DNA of 64,000 nucleotides from Plasmopara viticola (lineage: Eukaryota > Oomycota > Peronosporomycetes > Peronosporales > Peronosporaceae), in the NCBI GenBank assembly GCA_001695595.3, contig MBPM02000041.1:1-64000 (forward strand), in the 5' to 3' direction. The notes under the pieces were generated by a model. That model did not search any database, was not told the DNA's origin, and saw only the letters and a program-made list of their open reading frames with translations. Below are positions 23,755 through 34,260 of this stretch, in pieces (positions within the stretch are counted from its first letter, which is position 1; each line of letters begins with the position of its first letter). A program made the position numbers and the translations under genes.

Positions 23755-23860
23755 GCCTGTCCAATATCATGTGCTTGCCGACGCGCTTTCGCGCAGGCCT
23801 GACACCGAATTAATGCACAACAGCAGAGCTGAAAGCTCTATTGACGAACGGGACCTTTAA
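23755..23860 (+). mobile_element. Ty3/gypsy pol scrap (RNase H to integrase linker)
   Basis: The + strand reads YHVLADALSRRPDTELMHNS, the conserved ADALSRRPD signature that ends the RNase H connection region of Ty3/gypsy pol, and stops after about 35 codons. No usable flanking pol was found. Confidence 0.7.
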
Positions 23861-25790
23861 TTGTTGACACAATTTTTTGCGCTTGGCCACAAAATAAACT
23901 CGCGCCTCATGTCTCTATTCGGTGAAAATTTTGGTGGTACGTCACATTTTTTTTATCGGATTTCTATAGTTCTCTGAGATGTGTGCAATGTACGCTGTGT
24001 ATAAATTTGATCCAAGACATAATTGTCAAGGTGGAGGATGTAATAGTATTTTCGAGAAAGATTTTCGAACTTAAACGTTAAAATGATTCCGGCTTTTACA
24101 GACAACTAAGAGCTCAATAATTTTGGATCCTGTGCCAACCGGCGAGCACCTGCCTTGACAGTATGACCAGTTGGATTATCAATTTCCTCTGTGGCGAAGA
24201 TATTTTTACCAGTTGAGGGTTGTTCGGATATCCCAGATATTACATCCCATTCTCCTCTAGCAAGCCTATTTTACTCGCTCTTATCGGTGTTTTGTCAACC
24301 ACTTGTAGCTCAATGTATCGTTTTCAGAACTGCGGTACCGGTACTCCTGCGGCATTATGTCATTTACTACGTCTTGTAAAACTATGCTATACGTTATCCA
24401 CATGTGATTGTATTTGAAGCGCTATCCATACAAATCTTTAGTAGTCGGTGCTGTAAGCGTTATTTGATATCTCGCTGAGAAGTGCTCAGATACACACCTT
24501 CGAAACCTTCTATATTTACCTCAGGCCTATACTTACCAATACTTTCACTTGAGGAGCCGTACGCAACAATAAGGGTAGTAATATGACTCATTTGAGCTCT
24601 GTTGCGCAGGAAGTGGCGGCTGGCATCTATGGCCTTGCTCACAAATTGATCCAAGGCTCGTACTGTTTTAGCGACGGCATGTCCAAGATCAATTCATACT
24701 TATCAATGTTAACCACAATAAAATATGTCTGTCCTGTCGAAGTTACAAATTCTTACAGCCCGATCTTTTTCTAAGCTAGAGAAAGTGTATTTGGCCATTC
24801 AAACGAGACTGGCTTTCTTACGTTTTTCCTCTCAGAGCATCGGCTAAAACTTCTTAAGTGCACGCAATCGTCTACCAGCGTGCAGACTTCGATGGGACTT
24901 TGATACCCTCGTACACAGGCGTATAATATATCCCTTCTGGTTCCTATTTTGGGATATATCAGACTCTCGGGAGCTAGGATCCCATATTGCAAAATTTACA
25001 CACCAAAAATGAGGAGTTAGATCCCCACCCTATTAGCGACCAGCGTTTCTCTGGCTCTGAGGTCGCAGCTTCAGCCATCAAGCATTATAAGCTCGGGCGA
25101 GGCAAAGGTGGCCCTATTTTATAAATATACGGACCTAGCTGATCGCAGCCAAAATAGGAGCACTCCTTTATTCGCAACATTTAAGGCGATTGAGTCTATG
25201 GACACCAATGCTATGGTCCTATAGAATGCAAAGCTACATTTCGGTAAGCGAGCTTGTGTGGATGCACTCATCTCAAATATATATATATCGTCTCTATTTA
25301 TGAGCTACACTGATCACTAAGTGAGATAGAAAGGCAATTTGTATATTTTATTACAAACGTGAAAAAGCGCGCCAAGCCGAGGTATTCTAAAGACGATTGA
25401 ACTGACTCGATCGCGAATTGGCGATTCAGTAATGGATACCATCGATAGTATTAGCTCATAAACATATTCATGAACTTTACGCCTTTCTTTCTTGCACAAG
25501 GGTGCAAGAGGAACTCAAAGCGCACCGAAAGGAACTTTGCGTCAAATTTTTCCATCTTATGTTTCCAGGACACAGAATATTTGTGAAACTGATTCGAGGG
25601 TTAGTGTCCAGCTTACAGCCTAGTCTCTCAGATAAATGGGGGCGAACATAACGCGTACCTGAAAACCAATGATAAACTTTAAGTCGTCAAGCCCGCTAAT
25701 CGAGAAATACACTCTGGCTTTTTCTCACTTCAATGGTAGAAACTACAGACTTTTATTGGCTTGACCCACCCAAGGTGCTACTGCCGATGC
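23861..25790. other. No gene recognised
   Basis: Only short frames. The - strand frame 24771-24992 has a weak resemblance to a copia integrase (CTLVDDC), too weak to call. Part of 23,984-24,060 repeats 19,240-19,330. Confidence 0.35.
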
Positions 25791-25794
25791 TACC

Positions 25795-26070
25795 TTAGTT
25801 TTTCTGTCTGAGCTCAAGAGCATGAACTTTGCTTGTAAAGCTCGAACGCCATGCAAATGTAAACGCATCCTTGGTCCTATAGAAATGAGCTAATTTCCTA
25901 ATAGTGCGAAGTAATCGTCTGAGAGATGCGCGACCATTAAAGTAGCTTTGTGAGGGTAGGTGATTCTTTCTGCCCATCAGCGAGGATTCAAACAGCCGAT
26001 TTACCCGAGTGGGCAGACAAATAGCACAAGCTTTGATGAAGTCGCATAGCACCTTGCTCAGAAGAGGCGT
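25795..26070 (-). mobile_element. Decayed Ty3/gypsy integrase fragment
   Basis: The - strand frame carries DFIKACAICLPTRVN, the CxxC half of the integrase HHCC zinc domain. About 40 residues later comes RKLAHFYRTKDAFT, which matches the start of the catalytic core. Core residues beyond this are not recognisable. It faces the opposite way from the 23.76-kb scrap, so the two are different insertions. Confidence 0.7.
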
Positions 26071-27916
26071 TCAGAAGAATACGATCCCTTCCTTCATTTT
26101 GAGAAAAAGTCGTGTGCAATTGATCATACGTCAAGACATTCAATTATCTAGTTTTGTCCTACCTATAGCTCAGTATATGCATAGAGGAGGACTAACTTTC
26201 ATTCCGAGGACCTTTGAAATTTATAATTCCCCAAAAGTTCCGGAAGATCCTTCATCGGTACCAACGAGTGCTGTCATTTACGCTAGCAGCACCACGCCGA
26301 CTTCAGTATGCTGAAGGCACAAACCAGCTTTATGTAATGATGTCCAGCCAGAATATAATTGTACAATTGCATATGATAACCCCTTCATAATTTGGAAGAG
26401 TTTTGGCCGCTTTCTAATTCAGTCATTCAACAAGAAGACGAAAATCAGGTAATTGACTCTGGGAGTCCATTATACAAAAATATTACAGGCTATATGGATT
26501 TTCTGGGATCATTTCTTCTGTGCACATCCACCAAGATGTACGCGTTAACAAAGCTGACCATCTGCTGTGATTACCGATATAAAAAGAAGTGCGACCGACG
26601 TCGCTTGACCGGGAGGTACACCCAAAGGATCCGAACGGAGATAGGTCCCTCAAGTGCACGAGCAATCACACCCAAAAGTGTGCCTGCCCTACTAACTGGC
26701 AACACCAGTCTCAAATTTTTGTACTTTCATCTTAGCCATCGTCAGCTAACTATGTAGTACAAACCGCCCTCCATTTCTTAAATATTGGTCAGCTGCTATC
26801 TAATTCGACACGTTGATGCGTCACGCAAACTATGTGCACAATGATGCAGCATTTCTGGCTCATAGCTCTTTATGTCTCATGATATGCCAGGTTTATGAAT
26901 TACCACAATAAAGTAATGGTCATGTGGATTATTGCACGGGAAATGATCGATGATCTTCGCTTTCGGCAGCTAATTGATATATTAACACTTTGCTCGCAAG
27001 GTTGAGTTGTCTAGTGCCATACGGAAATCAAAATTTTAATACCCGTGCTTGTGTGATTTTACTGGTCGAAAGACAAAAGGACTTGCTTGTAGTCGTGCAG
27101 AACAAGGAGAGGCAAACGCAATATGTTCGGTTACGAGCAGTGCTTGCGTACAAGCGCACAAAAACTCTCTTTGTTGGGTTCAGGGTAGGCTTTTTTGTAA
27201 AAATGGGTGTGTTAGGGGATGAGCAATCTTTGTCAGGCAGTACTTTGAACTGATGCGCACCGGCCGATTAGACGCTGCTTTTTCTTCACTTTTTCTAAAT
27301 AAAAATCTGTCTGGCGATGCAGAATAAACCGAACGCAAAGTTTAAGTGCCAAAATGCTCGCTCACTGTGTATTTTTCAAGACGTTTGCAGACACATTGGA
27401 GCCACGAGAAGGGATTGTCGGGACCGTCGTTTTTTTGAAAAGAAGACGATGACGCATGTCGCTATTTTGGGTAGTGCACTGCTGGCTCGCAGCGACACCT
27501 CGTCTAAAATCAGCGTTCGGGAGTCGTTCTCGCATATATTCTCGTTTCGATAAATGGTTCATACTTTACCTGGCGCAAAGTAAGATTTTTGCACTGAAAT
27601 AAGAATATGATAGCACAGCTAGACACTTTACTGCAGATAGGAGAAGAGGCATCTTGGCGATCAAGGCTATCTCTGAGTATCCCGTGTTGCCGGCCCACTA
27701 GCAGCTTGATAACTGTACCATAAATGAAATGAAATTGCAAATTTAAGGCAGGCTAAGAGTGGGAATCACTTAAAATATTTTAATAGTAGACGAAGAAAAA
27801 ATGCAAGATAATGGTGCTCTTGATAGTCTTTTAGTGTCTTCTTTTTCAAGGATAGTCTGTCTAAATACAATTATATATGATATCAAATTCCCTCCTCGCG
27901 AGCTAAAATCTTTGAG
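26071..27916. other. Intergenic, no gene recognised
   Basis: Frame 26392-26757 (+, 121 residues) contains VIDSGSPLYKNITGYMDF, faintly like a copia aspartic protease, but the call is weak. The rest shows nothing. Confidence 0.3.
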
Positions 27917-27931
27917 GCCATTCGAGAATTT
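27917..27931 (+). promoter_or_regulatory. Initiator-like motif of the GIN-domain gene
   Basis: GCCATTCGAGAATTT closely follows the oomycete initiator plus flanking element (GCTCATTYYNCAWTTT) and lies 24 bases before the ATG at 27955. The match is by eye. Confidence 0.5.
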
Positions 27932-27954
27932 GCTACTTGGAACGAAACTCAGTC

Positions 27955-29520
27955 ATGAAGGTCTCGGTGTGCGCGACAGTATTGACGCTGGCTTGTGGAG
28001 CCGCTAACGCCTGGACTTTTAATGTCTCGGAGGTAGCTCCGCCTGGAGACATCGTAGGTGAGCACCAACCCCTGCAACGCGTCTGGGTCGTCTCCAGTTT
28101 CGCTCAGCTAGAGCAGCTTTACCTTGCTGTGCCTGGACCCGTATTTGTGGAACTGGATTCGTCTCTGTTTCCACCAGCACCCACGACTGATACGCCAGGC
28201 GTGGTTCCTGGTGTGACCCCTGGTGTTTTACCTGGTATGGTCCCCGGAGTCGTGCCCGGATTTGTGCCTGGTGCAGCGCCTGCTGGTTCAAGGGCCGGCC
28301 CGAAGTCGGACTGCACCGACTGTAGCCTAGCAAGTGCGACTATTGAAGAACCTACCTTGATGCTGCGCAAACGCCACCGCCACTATGAGAAGAGCGAAGA
28401 GACCGTTGTTGCTAAAATTGTAATTTCAGGCAACTCAACAGACTTGCTTAACATGTTTGAAGCCATACCATTGCACTCTCGCCGCGATGACGGATTAAAG
28501 GTTCACTTGAAGAACGAGGATGCATCCGGTGAGGGATTTGTTCAGACAAAGATTTATCTGTTTGAAAGAAACCTACTGCGCCGTGTCACCACAGCCTTTT
28601 CGGGTGACGTCGTGCTCAATGGTGATACGATGGCGCTCAACGACTCAAAAGCTGACATCAGCTTTGCTTGCGTGGGAGTCGGTAGCTTGTATTTGGAATC
28701 CGAATTAAATGCCACAATTGGGTCGTTGCAGGTGGAAATGTCTGGCAGCGGTCTGATGCAGCTAAAGATCCCCTCGGTATTTCTTGAAAGCAATTTGGAC
28801 GTTGAAGTCACGGGCAACGGCACGGTCGCGCTGGTCACGGATATCTTCAAGGCCAGCGAATTAAAGACGACGGTAGCTGGATCTGGTAGTATTGTGCTGG
28901 AGACAAGTAATTTGACTTCACAAACTCTCGAGGCCTCAGTTTACGGATCGGGAATTACTAGCCTTTCGACAAATGGTTCTGTGGACAAGGAGACGCTAGC
29001 GCTGTCGGGCTCGGGTCAATTACTTGCCGGTTCCATCGTTGCACGGAAGTCAGTCGTGGACGTTTGGGGCGATGGGGAGCTGCTCGTACAGGTGACAGAC
29101 AAGTTGACAGTGTCCACGTCGGTATGGGGTAAGGTAGGCTACGTAAATGCACCGCCGACCGACATTAAAATCAAAGGCTGGTGGTTCTGGCGCGAAGCGA
29201 GCTCTATCGTATACCCCTCAGCAGTGAATAAGGTGGTGATCTACGAGCCAGCAGCTGTGCCTGATAAGCACCCGGTGTACTGCTTCGTCGAGACTACCGA
29301 ATCAGCACTGTCCGATGATCCTGACTTTCCGCTTGTTGCTACCGAGCAGTCCAGCACGATGGACCTGAGGACTACGTCACTGTCAAGCATCCAGAAGGAC
29401 AGCGAGTCGAATTGGTTGTTCTATGCATTTGTCGGTGTTAGCGTGTTAGTCGTGAACGTAGCGGCTGCGCGTTCGTGGGCGACGCGTCGAGTGCATCGCC
29501 GCTACACTCCCCTGCTCTAG
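27955..29520 (+). CDS. Secreted/membrane-anchored protein with Pro-Gly repeat and GIN (DUF2807-like) beta domain
   Basis: The protein has 521 residues and no intron. Residues 1-19 (MKVSVCATVLTLACGAANA) form a clear signal peptide. Residues 80-109 are a tetrapeptide repeat of the form xxPG (VVPG, VLPG, MVPG, FVPG), resembling elastin. A CTDC pair and a basic RKRHRHYEK stretch follow. From about residue 215 to 400 there are six or seven repeats of about 25 residues built on G-S-G or G-x-G turns (SGSGLMQL, TGNGTVAL, AGSGSIVL, YGSGITSL, SGSGQLLA), the pattern of the GIN/DUF2807 head-domain beta solenoid. A transmembrane helix lies at about 486-505, with a short basic tail ending RYTPLL. Expected topology is an extracellular repeat domain with one C-terminal anchor. 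The role is unknown; adhesion or wall contact is inference. It is followed at 29725 by a mini-gene matching its tail. Confidence 0.9.
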   Translation: MKVSVCATVLTLACGAANAWTFNVSEVAPPGDIVGEHQPLQRVWVVSSFAQLEQLYLAVPGPVFVELDSSLFPPAPTTDTPGVVPGVTPGVLPGMVPGVVPGFVPGAAPAGSRAGPKSDCTDCSLASATIEEPTLMLRKRHRHYEKSEETVVAKIVISGNSTDLLNMFEAIPLHSRRDDGLKVHLKNEDASGEGFVQTKIYLFERNLLRRVTTAFSGDVVLNGDTMALNDSKADISFACVGVGSLYLESELNATIGSLQVEMSGSGLMQLKIPSVFLESNLDVEVTGNGTVALVTDIFKASELKTTVAGSGSIVLETSNLTSQTLEASVYGSGITSLSTNGSVDKETLALSGSGQLLAGSIVARKSVVDVWGDGELLVQVTDKLTVSTSVWGKVGYVNAPPTDIKIKGWWFWREASSIVYPSAVNKVVIYEPAAVPDKHPVYCFVETTESALSDDPDFPLVATEQSSTMDLRTTSLSSIQKDSESNWLFYAFVGVSVLVVNVAAARSWATRRVHRRYTPLL

Positions 29521-29699
29521 TCTTAACTGCATGTGCCACCTCATACTCTAGAACTATTGGGGGCGGACAGTGTCACTGCTCGTAACTAACGAACTTATCA
29601 AGCGCTTTGATAGGATCCACGGTAATACAAAAGACCTGACGAGGCTGGGCGACGTAGCCTATCTTTTTACCGGTAATTACAATCTATAGGTTGGGAAAA

Positions 29700-29713
29700 A
29701 TCATTTTCTGATA
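29700..29713 (+). promoter_or_regulatory. Initiator-like motif of the mini-gene
   Basis: ATCATTTTCTGATA fits YCAYTYY with a following AT-rich flank and lies about 12-25 bases before the ATG at 29725. Confidence 0.45.
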
Positions 29714-29724
29714 TCCTTTTCAAG

Positions 29725-29898
29725 ATGGTCATTATCGATGCTATCCTCGCCCCTTATATCGCCGCCAAAAATGTCGCGCAAAGTCTGAGCCCCATGGTGC
29801 TGATTGCGCTTATTGCTGTCGTTGTGATCGTTAATGTGGTGGCGGCAAAATCGTGGAAGGTGCGCCGCAGCCGCCTAGAGTACAGTCCGCTCTTGTAA
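29725..29898 (+). CDS. 57-residue single-pass membrane peptide, paralogue of the upstream protein's tail
   Basis: The ORF starts MVIIDAILAPYIAAKN, then has a 20-residue hydrophobic helix, and ends VVAAKSWKVRRSRLEYSPLL. The upstream GIN-domain protein ends VNVAAARSW, a basic stretch, then RYTPLL. The two tails align over the second half of the helix and the basic tail. The initiator-like motif just upstream and the complete ORF suggest a real small gene rather than a leftover, although a truncated tandem duplicate is the alternative. It has no signal peptide and no ectodomain, so it could only act in the membrane, possibly as a partner of its neighbour; this is inference. Confidence 0.6.
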   Translation: MVIIDAILAPYIAAKNVAQSLSPMVLIALIAVVVIVNVVAAKSWKVRRSRLEYSPLL

Positions 29899-31814
29899 AC
29901 TCTTATATGTTCGACCCCGACACCAAGTAAAGTAACCGGACGAGGCAGGAGACGCCAGCAGCAATGCCATTAATGCTGCGGTGTGTTCTTTATCTTGCTG
30001 TGTTCGGGTGCGTATAACCCTATCGCATTGGGCGTATTCGCAGTTTAATGGCCATTGTAAACACGAAATTTGTTCAGGTTTTGTGGTATTTTTCTATGGT
30101 GTATATAACTAAACTATCTTTGTACAAGTTGGTAAAATGCTGATACTATGCCAAATTCTGGCACCACCTGGTAATTACTTCATCAAAAATCAATTTTCGT
30201 GATATAATTGTGGTGGAATAGTCTTCGTCTTATAAATGAAAACGTAACGCGGCTCACAATTTACTACCTAACATCACGGTATCGCAAGGATAGTCAACTG
30301 CGCGCCTCTGAAAGGCACCGGAAAACAAGACGTCGAGAATTACACGAGCACGAGTGTGCCACTAAATGTCGCTTTGGGACGTGCCGCGAAATTTGGATAT
30401 CGAACGAAGTCGAGAGAGGCTTGGCCGAGTATAGCGAAAACAAACTTATCAAATAAACTTTATAGATAATGCATTTCCCGGAATTCGCCATCTTGGGGCA
30501 AAGTGATGGCTGCTGTGTTGTTGATTGTGCTGCTGAACAATGCTGAATTCGCTTTTAATAAACACTGCTTATGCTGAATGCTTAAATTAGAAGATTCAGG
30601 GTATCGCAGTATCAAATAGGTGGGTCATGATATTGGGTCCTGCACTGTTGTTGTTCAGCGAGGTTTTTAATTACATGCCACTAGATGCTTTAGTAATTCG
30701 GCGTTGAAAGCCGAAAGGTATAGAACATAACTTACAAGACACACCATAGGGGGTGACAAAGCGCTTCTCGGCTGCATACCAGAGTTAAAAGCAAGGATTG
30801 CTACGAGGATACCTTGTTGGGAACGCTGTTGCCTATACGAAAAGTCTGTACGATCAGCGTGAGCCACAGCTGCATAAGATTCTTAATATTAATGTATTGA
30901 AGCGCTAGAGACACGGTACACGCTATGCTTTCAAGACTTTGCGAGTATTTTCGTCGTATTTGTGCTTGCCGAACGCAATGACAATGAATGCAGCCGATCC
31001 TTTTAGTCACGAACACGAGGATAAAGATGGAATTAGCTTGTGCCGCACGGTCAATAACCAACAGAAGAATGGCAATACCGAGAGGCCTGGGATCTGCCAT
31101 AAGTCACTAAAGCGTGTGCTGTCGGTCACAGTGATATAAGTCTGGTAATGTTGTCTTCAACTTCGTATACGATACAAAAAATGCAGCAGATGATGCCTTT
31201 AGTGTCAACATTTTCTTCATAATGAGCACCTTTGGCAGCAAAGTGATATCAATATTTACACTTTAGGCTACACTTAGCAAGCGGCTCGTCCAGCGCGTAT
31301 CGTAGCAATATCGACTTAGCGTAGATGGGATCGTTTTTTAGCCTAGCCACACAATACGATCTCACAAACGACTAAGTATCGCCTTGCCTACTTCCTGTTT
31401 TCTTATATCAGGGAAACGAGCTTTCCGTTTGCACGTAAGAAAAGTTGGCCGTGATATTGACAAATTTTGTACTTTTAGTACGCTCATTGTTCTTTTTAAC
31501 ATACCGTACTTTTATACTGTGGATTTTCGAGTCAACTGTACCAAAAAGTGGTATTTAAAGTAGGTGATCGGTGGTTAATGAAGTCGGCAAAAGCGAAACG
31601 AGTATGGAACCAGCGTCCGCTACGTTGGTGAGGATCTCAGGGATCTCCTCGTACAAGCTGTGTAGAAATCGGAGCAGTTTTCGTGGAGATAGGCGACCTC
31701 GAGGAGGCCATACGAACCTATGATTGACATGCCTGCCAGCTAAAAGATATCATTTTTTCGAGAGTCACCATTAATTTATGCAATATTTGTGTATGACACG
31801 TGTAATACTGCCTA
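29899..31814. other. No gene recognised
   Basis: Short overlapping frames only (for example 30208-30456 + and 30801-31100 -), without domains, splice signals or initiators that I can support. Confidence 0.4.
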
Positions 31815-32766
31815 CTAGACATCAAGAGTCTGCTTCCGTCGATTCTTAAGACTGCTGAACTTTGCCTTGAGCTGACTGTCTGATAGCCCACCCTCACTGT
31901 ACGTGGAGCGATACACAGCGAACGCATGCTCTGGTTTTGTGGTTGGATCACGGTCGAGCAACGATTCGAAGAACGCATCTGCAGCTCTAGGACGCACTGA
32001 ACTCTGCTCACTTGGTGAACTAGGCACAATCGAAGTCGGAGCGCGTGGCTTGACACTCGTCCGAAACTTTGCAATTTCTTGTCGGATTTCATTCTCGCTG
32101 GGGAGATCATATCGGTCTGGATGATGTTGCTGCAGTATCTCAAGGATTCCTCCAGCCTCAAGCTTATCCGACTGTCGCCGTTCTCCTTGGAGAAATAGCT
32201 CGTACAGTTCTGCGCGAAACTCAGCTGCATATCGCCTCCCATACGTGGACCCTTTCTTCATCCGCATACCCCAGCCCGATCTAAACCCATGCGTGATAAT
32301 ACTGTCAACGATTGCATATGGTCTTGATGACCAATCGCTTGGACGTGTCAAGCTCACCGATCCAAGACGATGGATCCTCGCGAGTCTCAGCTGTGGCTAC
32401 GTGCCCACACCATGATTCCATGGCTTCTGGAGAATAACTAAGACGCCTCAAACCATCGCCAGGTTTTTCGAGAGACGTTAATATGGGTGTGGGCTCAGGA
32501 AGCGGTACCGGCAAGGAGTACTTTCCTTTCTGGGCAGGAAATGGCTTGAGCTTGGGTGGTGACTCAAAGAGGTCGCCATCCACGTAGTCGACACACGAGC
32601 GTCTTGGGCGCTTGCTCTCGGGGACATTCTTCGATGGGCCGTGTTGGCCTCTCTTCCGCGTGATCTTGTCAGCTACAGGGACGCCGTCGTGGTCGCATCC
32701 GCAGCGCTTGCACTCGCCACACACGGGGCACCGCCCATTCTTGTGAGTACAGCTGGGCGGCGCCAT
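31815..32766 (-). pseudogene. Frameshifted Cys-rich ORF, unknown function
   Basis: The first part (start at 32766, MAPPSCTHKNGRCPVCGECK) has a cluster of seven Cys in about 23 residues (SCTHKNGRC..C..C..C.C) followed by a basic RKRGQHGPSK stretch like a decayed AT-hook. It stays open to a stop at about 32305. The second part (frame ending 31815) continues in another frame with YGRRYAAEF, a long helical segment with DLPSENEIRQEIAKF, and ends about 180 residues later. The switch falls at 32305-32357, where both frames overlap (DTSKRLVIKTI, then VDSIITHGF), so one small indel explains the break. No GT...AG intron fits well. The region is GC-richer than its surroundings. I recall similar Cys-cluster plus helical proteins in oomycete genomes without a known function; they may be transposon-linked. 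A single sequencing error would restore one gene of about 315 codons. Confidence 0.55.
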
Positions 32767-33584
32767 TGCGCTGAGCGGCTTGTCCGCTGTTGCTGAGTCG
32801 GAAGAGGAAGTGTGTCGCGCCGCGCGCCGCACGCGATCCGGGTCAATTTGAATGGCAAATCTCCGGCGCGAAGCCACAAACCGAACCCTTATATTAAGTA
32901 TGCCGGTTTTTTTAGACTTTTCATGTTGATGAGGCATGAGGCATGTCACCGAGCACCCAGGTGTCGCACAAATATGGAGCGATAGCTTCACGTCACCAAT
33001 GATAACTCGGAAACAAAAACAGATTGCGGCGATAAAGAACATGCGTTAGACTCATGAAACGCAGCCGCATCCAGTGGTGCATTAATTTGGCGGTTCTAAG
33101 CTTTTGCCGATTTCACGAATCGGTGACTACCCCCCGTTTTTGGTACAGTTCACTCAGAAATCCATGATTAAAATATTAAATGCCCGTGGGAAACAGGAAG
33201 CGTTGAAGGCCGATTTACCTTCTTATTCCGACATTTGTCACGTGACATCTCGAACATTATTGAAAAGGTAACAATAATGATATATTAATATAAATGTTTA
33301 CAAATTGCAAATACTCGTATGATGCTTTGATTACGGTTCTGAGGCAAGAGATGGGTCCCTTTGAAAGAAATTGCAACTATACCTTATAACTTGAGCATCT
33401 TCTGTTGCTATTACCAAAGACAACACCTTCAAGCGATCCAGCAACGACTATCGCCCTACTCACACTGCAGGTGCACAGAGGTTCGGACCGCAAGCTTGAA
33501 GCTTTGACAAAAGGCGACATTCTTACAACGATGGCAGAATTCTCTGGGTTATATATTTCAAGTTAAATACCACATGAATCAAAG
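32767..33584. other. Upstream region of the Cys-rich ORF; no gene
   Basis: The Cys-rich frame stays open to 33042, but the extra residues look random. Beyond that the sequence is AT-rich and unrecognised. Confidence 0.4.
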
Positions 33585-34260
33585 CCAGCAAGGACTCTGG
33601 AACGGTCCAAAAATTGGGAAACCTTTGCTGACAGTATCAACTACATGTTGGCCGATCAACCATCTGCAACTTAAAACGGCTTGCTGCTCCAGAGGACGGT
33701 GGATGCGATCTAAAAAGTTTCCTTGGCCTTGTCATTCAAAAATCGCGAGTCTGTCTTGGAAAAGGTTTTTGCACTTCTTTACAAACGTCATAGGATTCTG
33801 CTCATGTACTTTAAAACCAAAAAGAGCACAACACGACCAGGGTACCGGTCGATGATGAGCGAAAGCTGCAGCTTGCCTAGAATATTGTAAACGACGTTAT
33901 GGTAGAATGCAGGATACGACAATTCTGAATTGGGAAAAAATATCCGTAATTTTACCACCATCCAATTCGCGACATCCCGCACGTCAACATATGTGGCAAA
34001 TACTTCGAACACCAGGTGTATACTCGCCGTATACGCTTATTCTGCCAAAGTGCGCAATTGCTTCTGATTGGGATGTGAAAGTGTCAGAAAACGAGGTTAC
34101 GACCAAATTCGGTACCCATCCGATTGATTTCGGCTGTCTACGCGGACGCCGGCCTTATTACTATCGCCTGTGGACATTAAAATAACGATGATGCAGTATT
34201 TTTTGATCAATATGATCGACCTACAGAGGCATCGTTTCGCGCCGTGACCTCCTTGGATTT
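33585..34260. pseudogene. Scrambled transglutaminase-elicitor pseudogene
   Basis: Three blocks match the open copy at 61.9-63.1 kb in different orientations. About 33585-33661 reads on the + strand as NWETFADSINYM plus a QPSAT stretch (the gene's N-terminal third). About 33675-33925 matches the middle and C-terminal half on the - strand, including SLIIDRYPGR, but diverges where the Pep-13-like segment should be. About 34125-34255 reads + strand again, LISAVYADAGL and then RPTEASFR. At least two inversions and several indels are needed to explain the order. Confidence 0.75.

Noticed and set aside
24771..24992. Possible copia integrase on the - strand
   Set aside because: Only a CTLVDDC string and a general resemblance; too short and no flanking domains.
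26392..26757. Possible copia gag/protease frame
   Set aside because: VIDSGS could be the protease start, but the rest has no fit and no LTR is near.
28019..28370. Two overlapping - strand frames rich in Gly and Pro or in Gln
   Set aside because: Antisense of the xxPG repeat of the GIN-domain gene.
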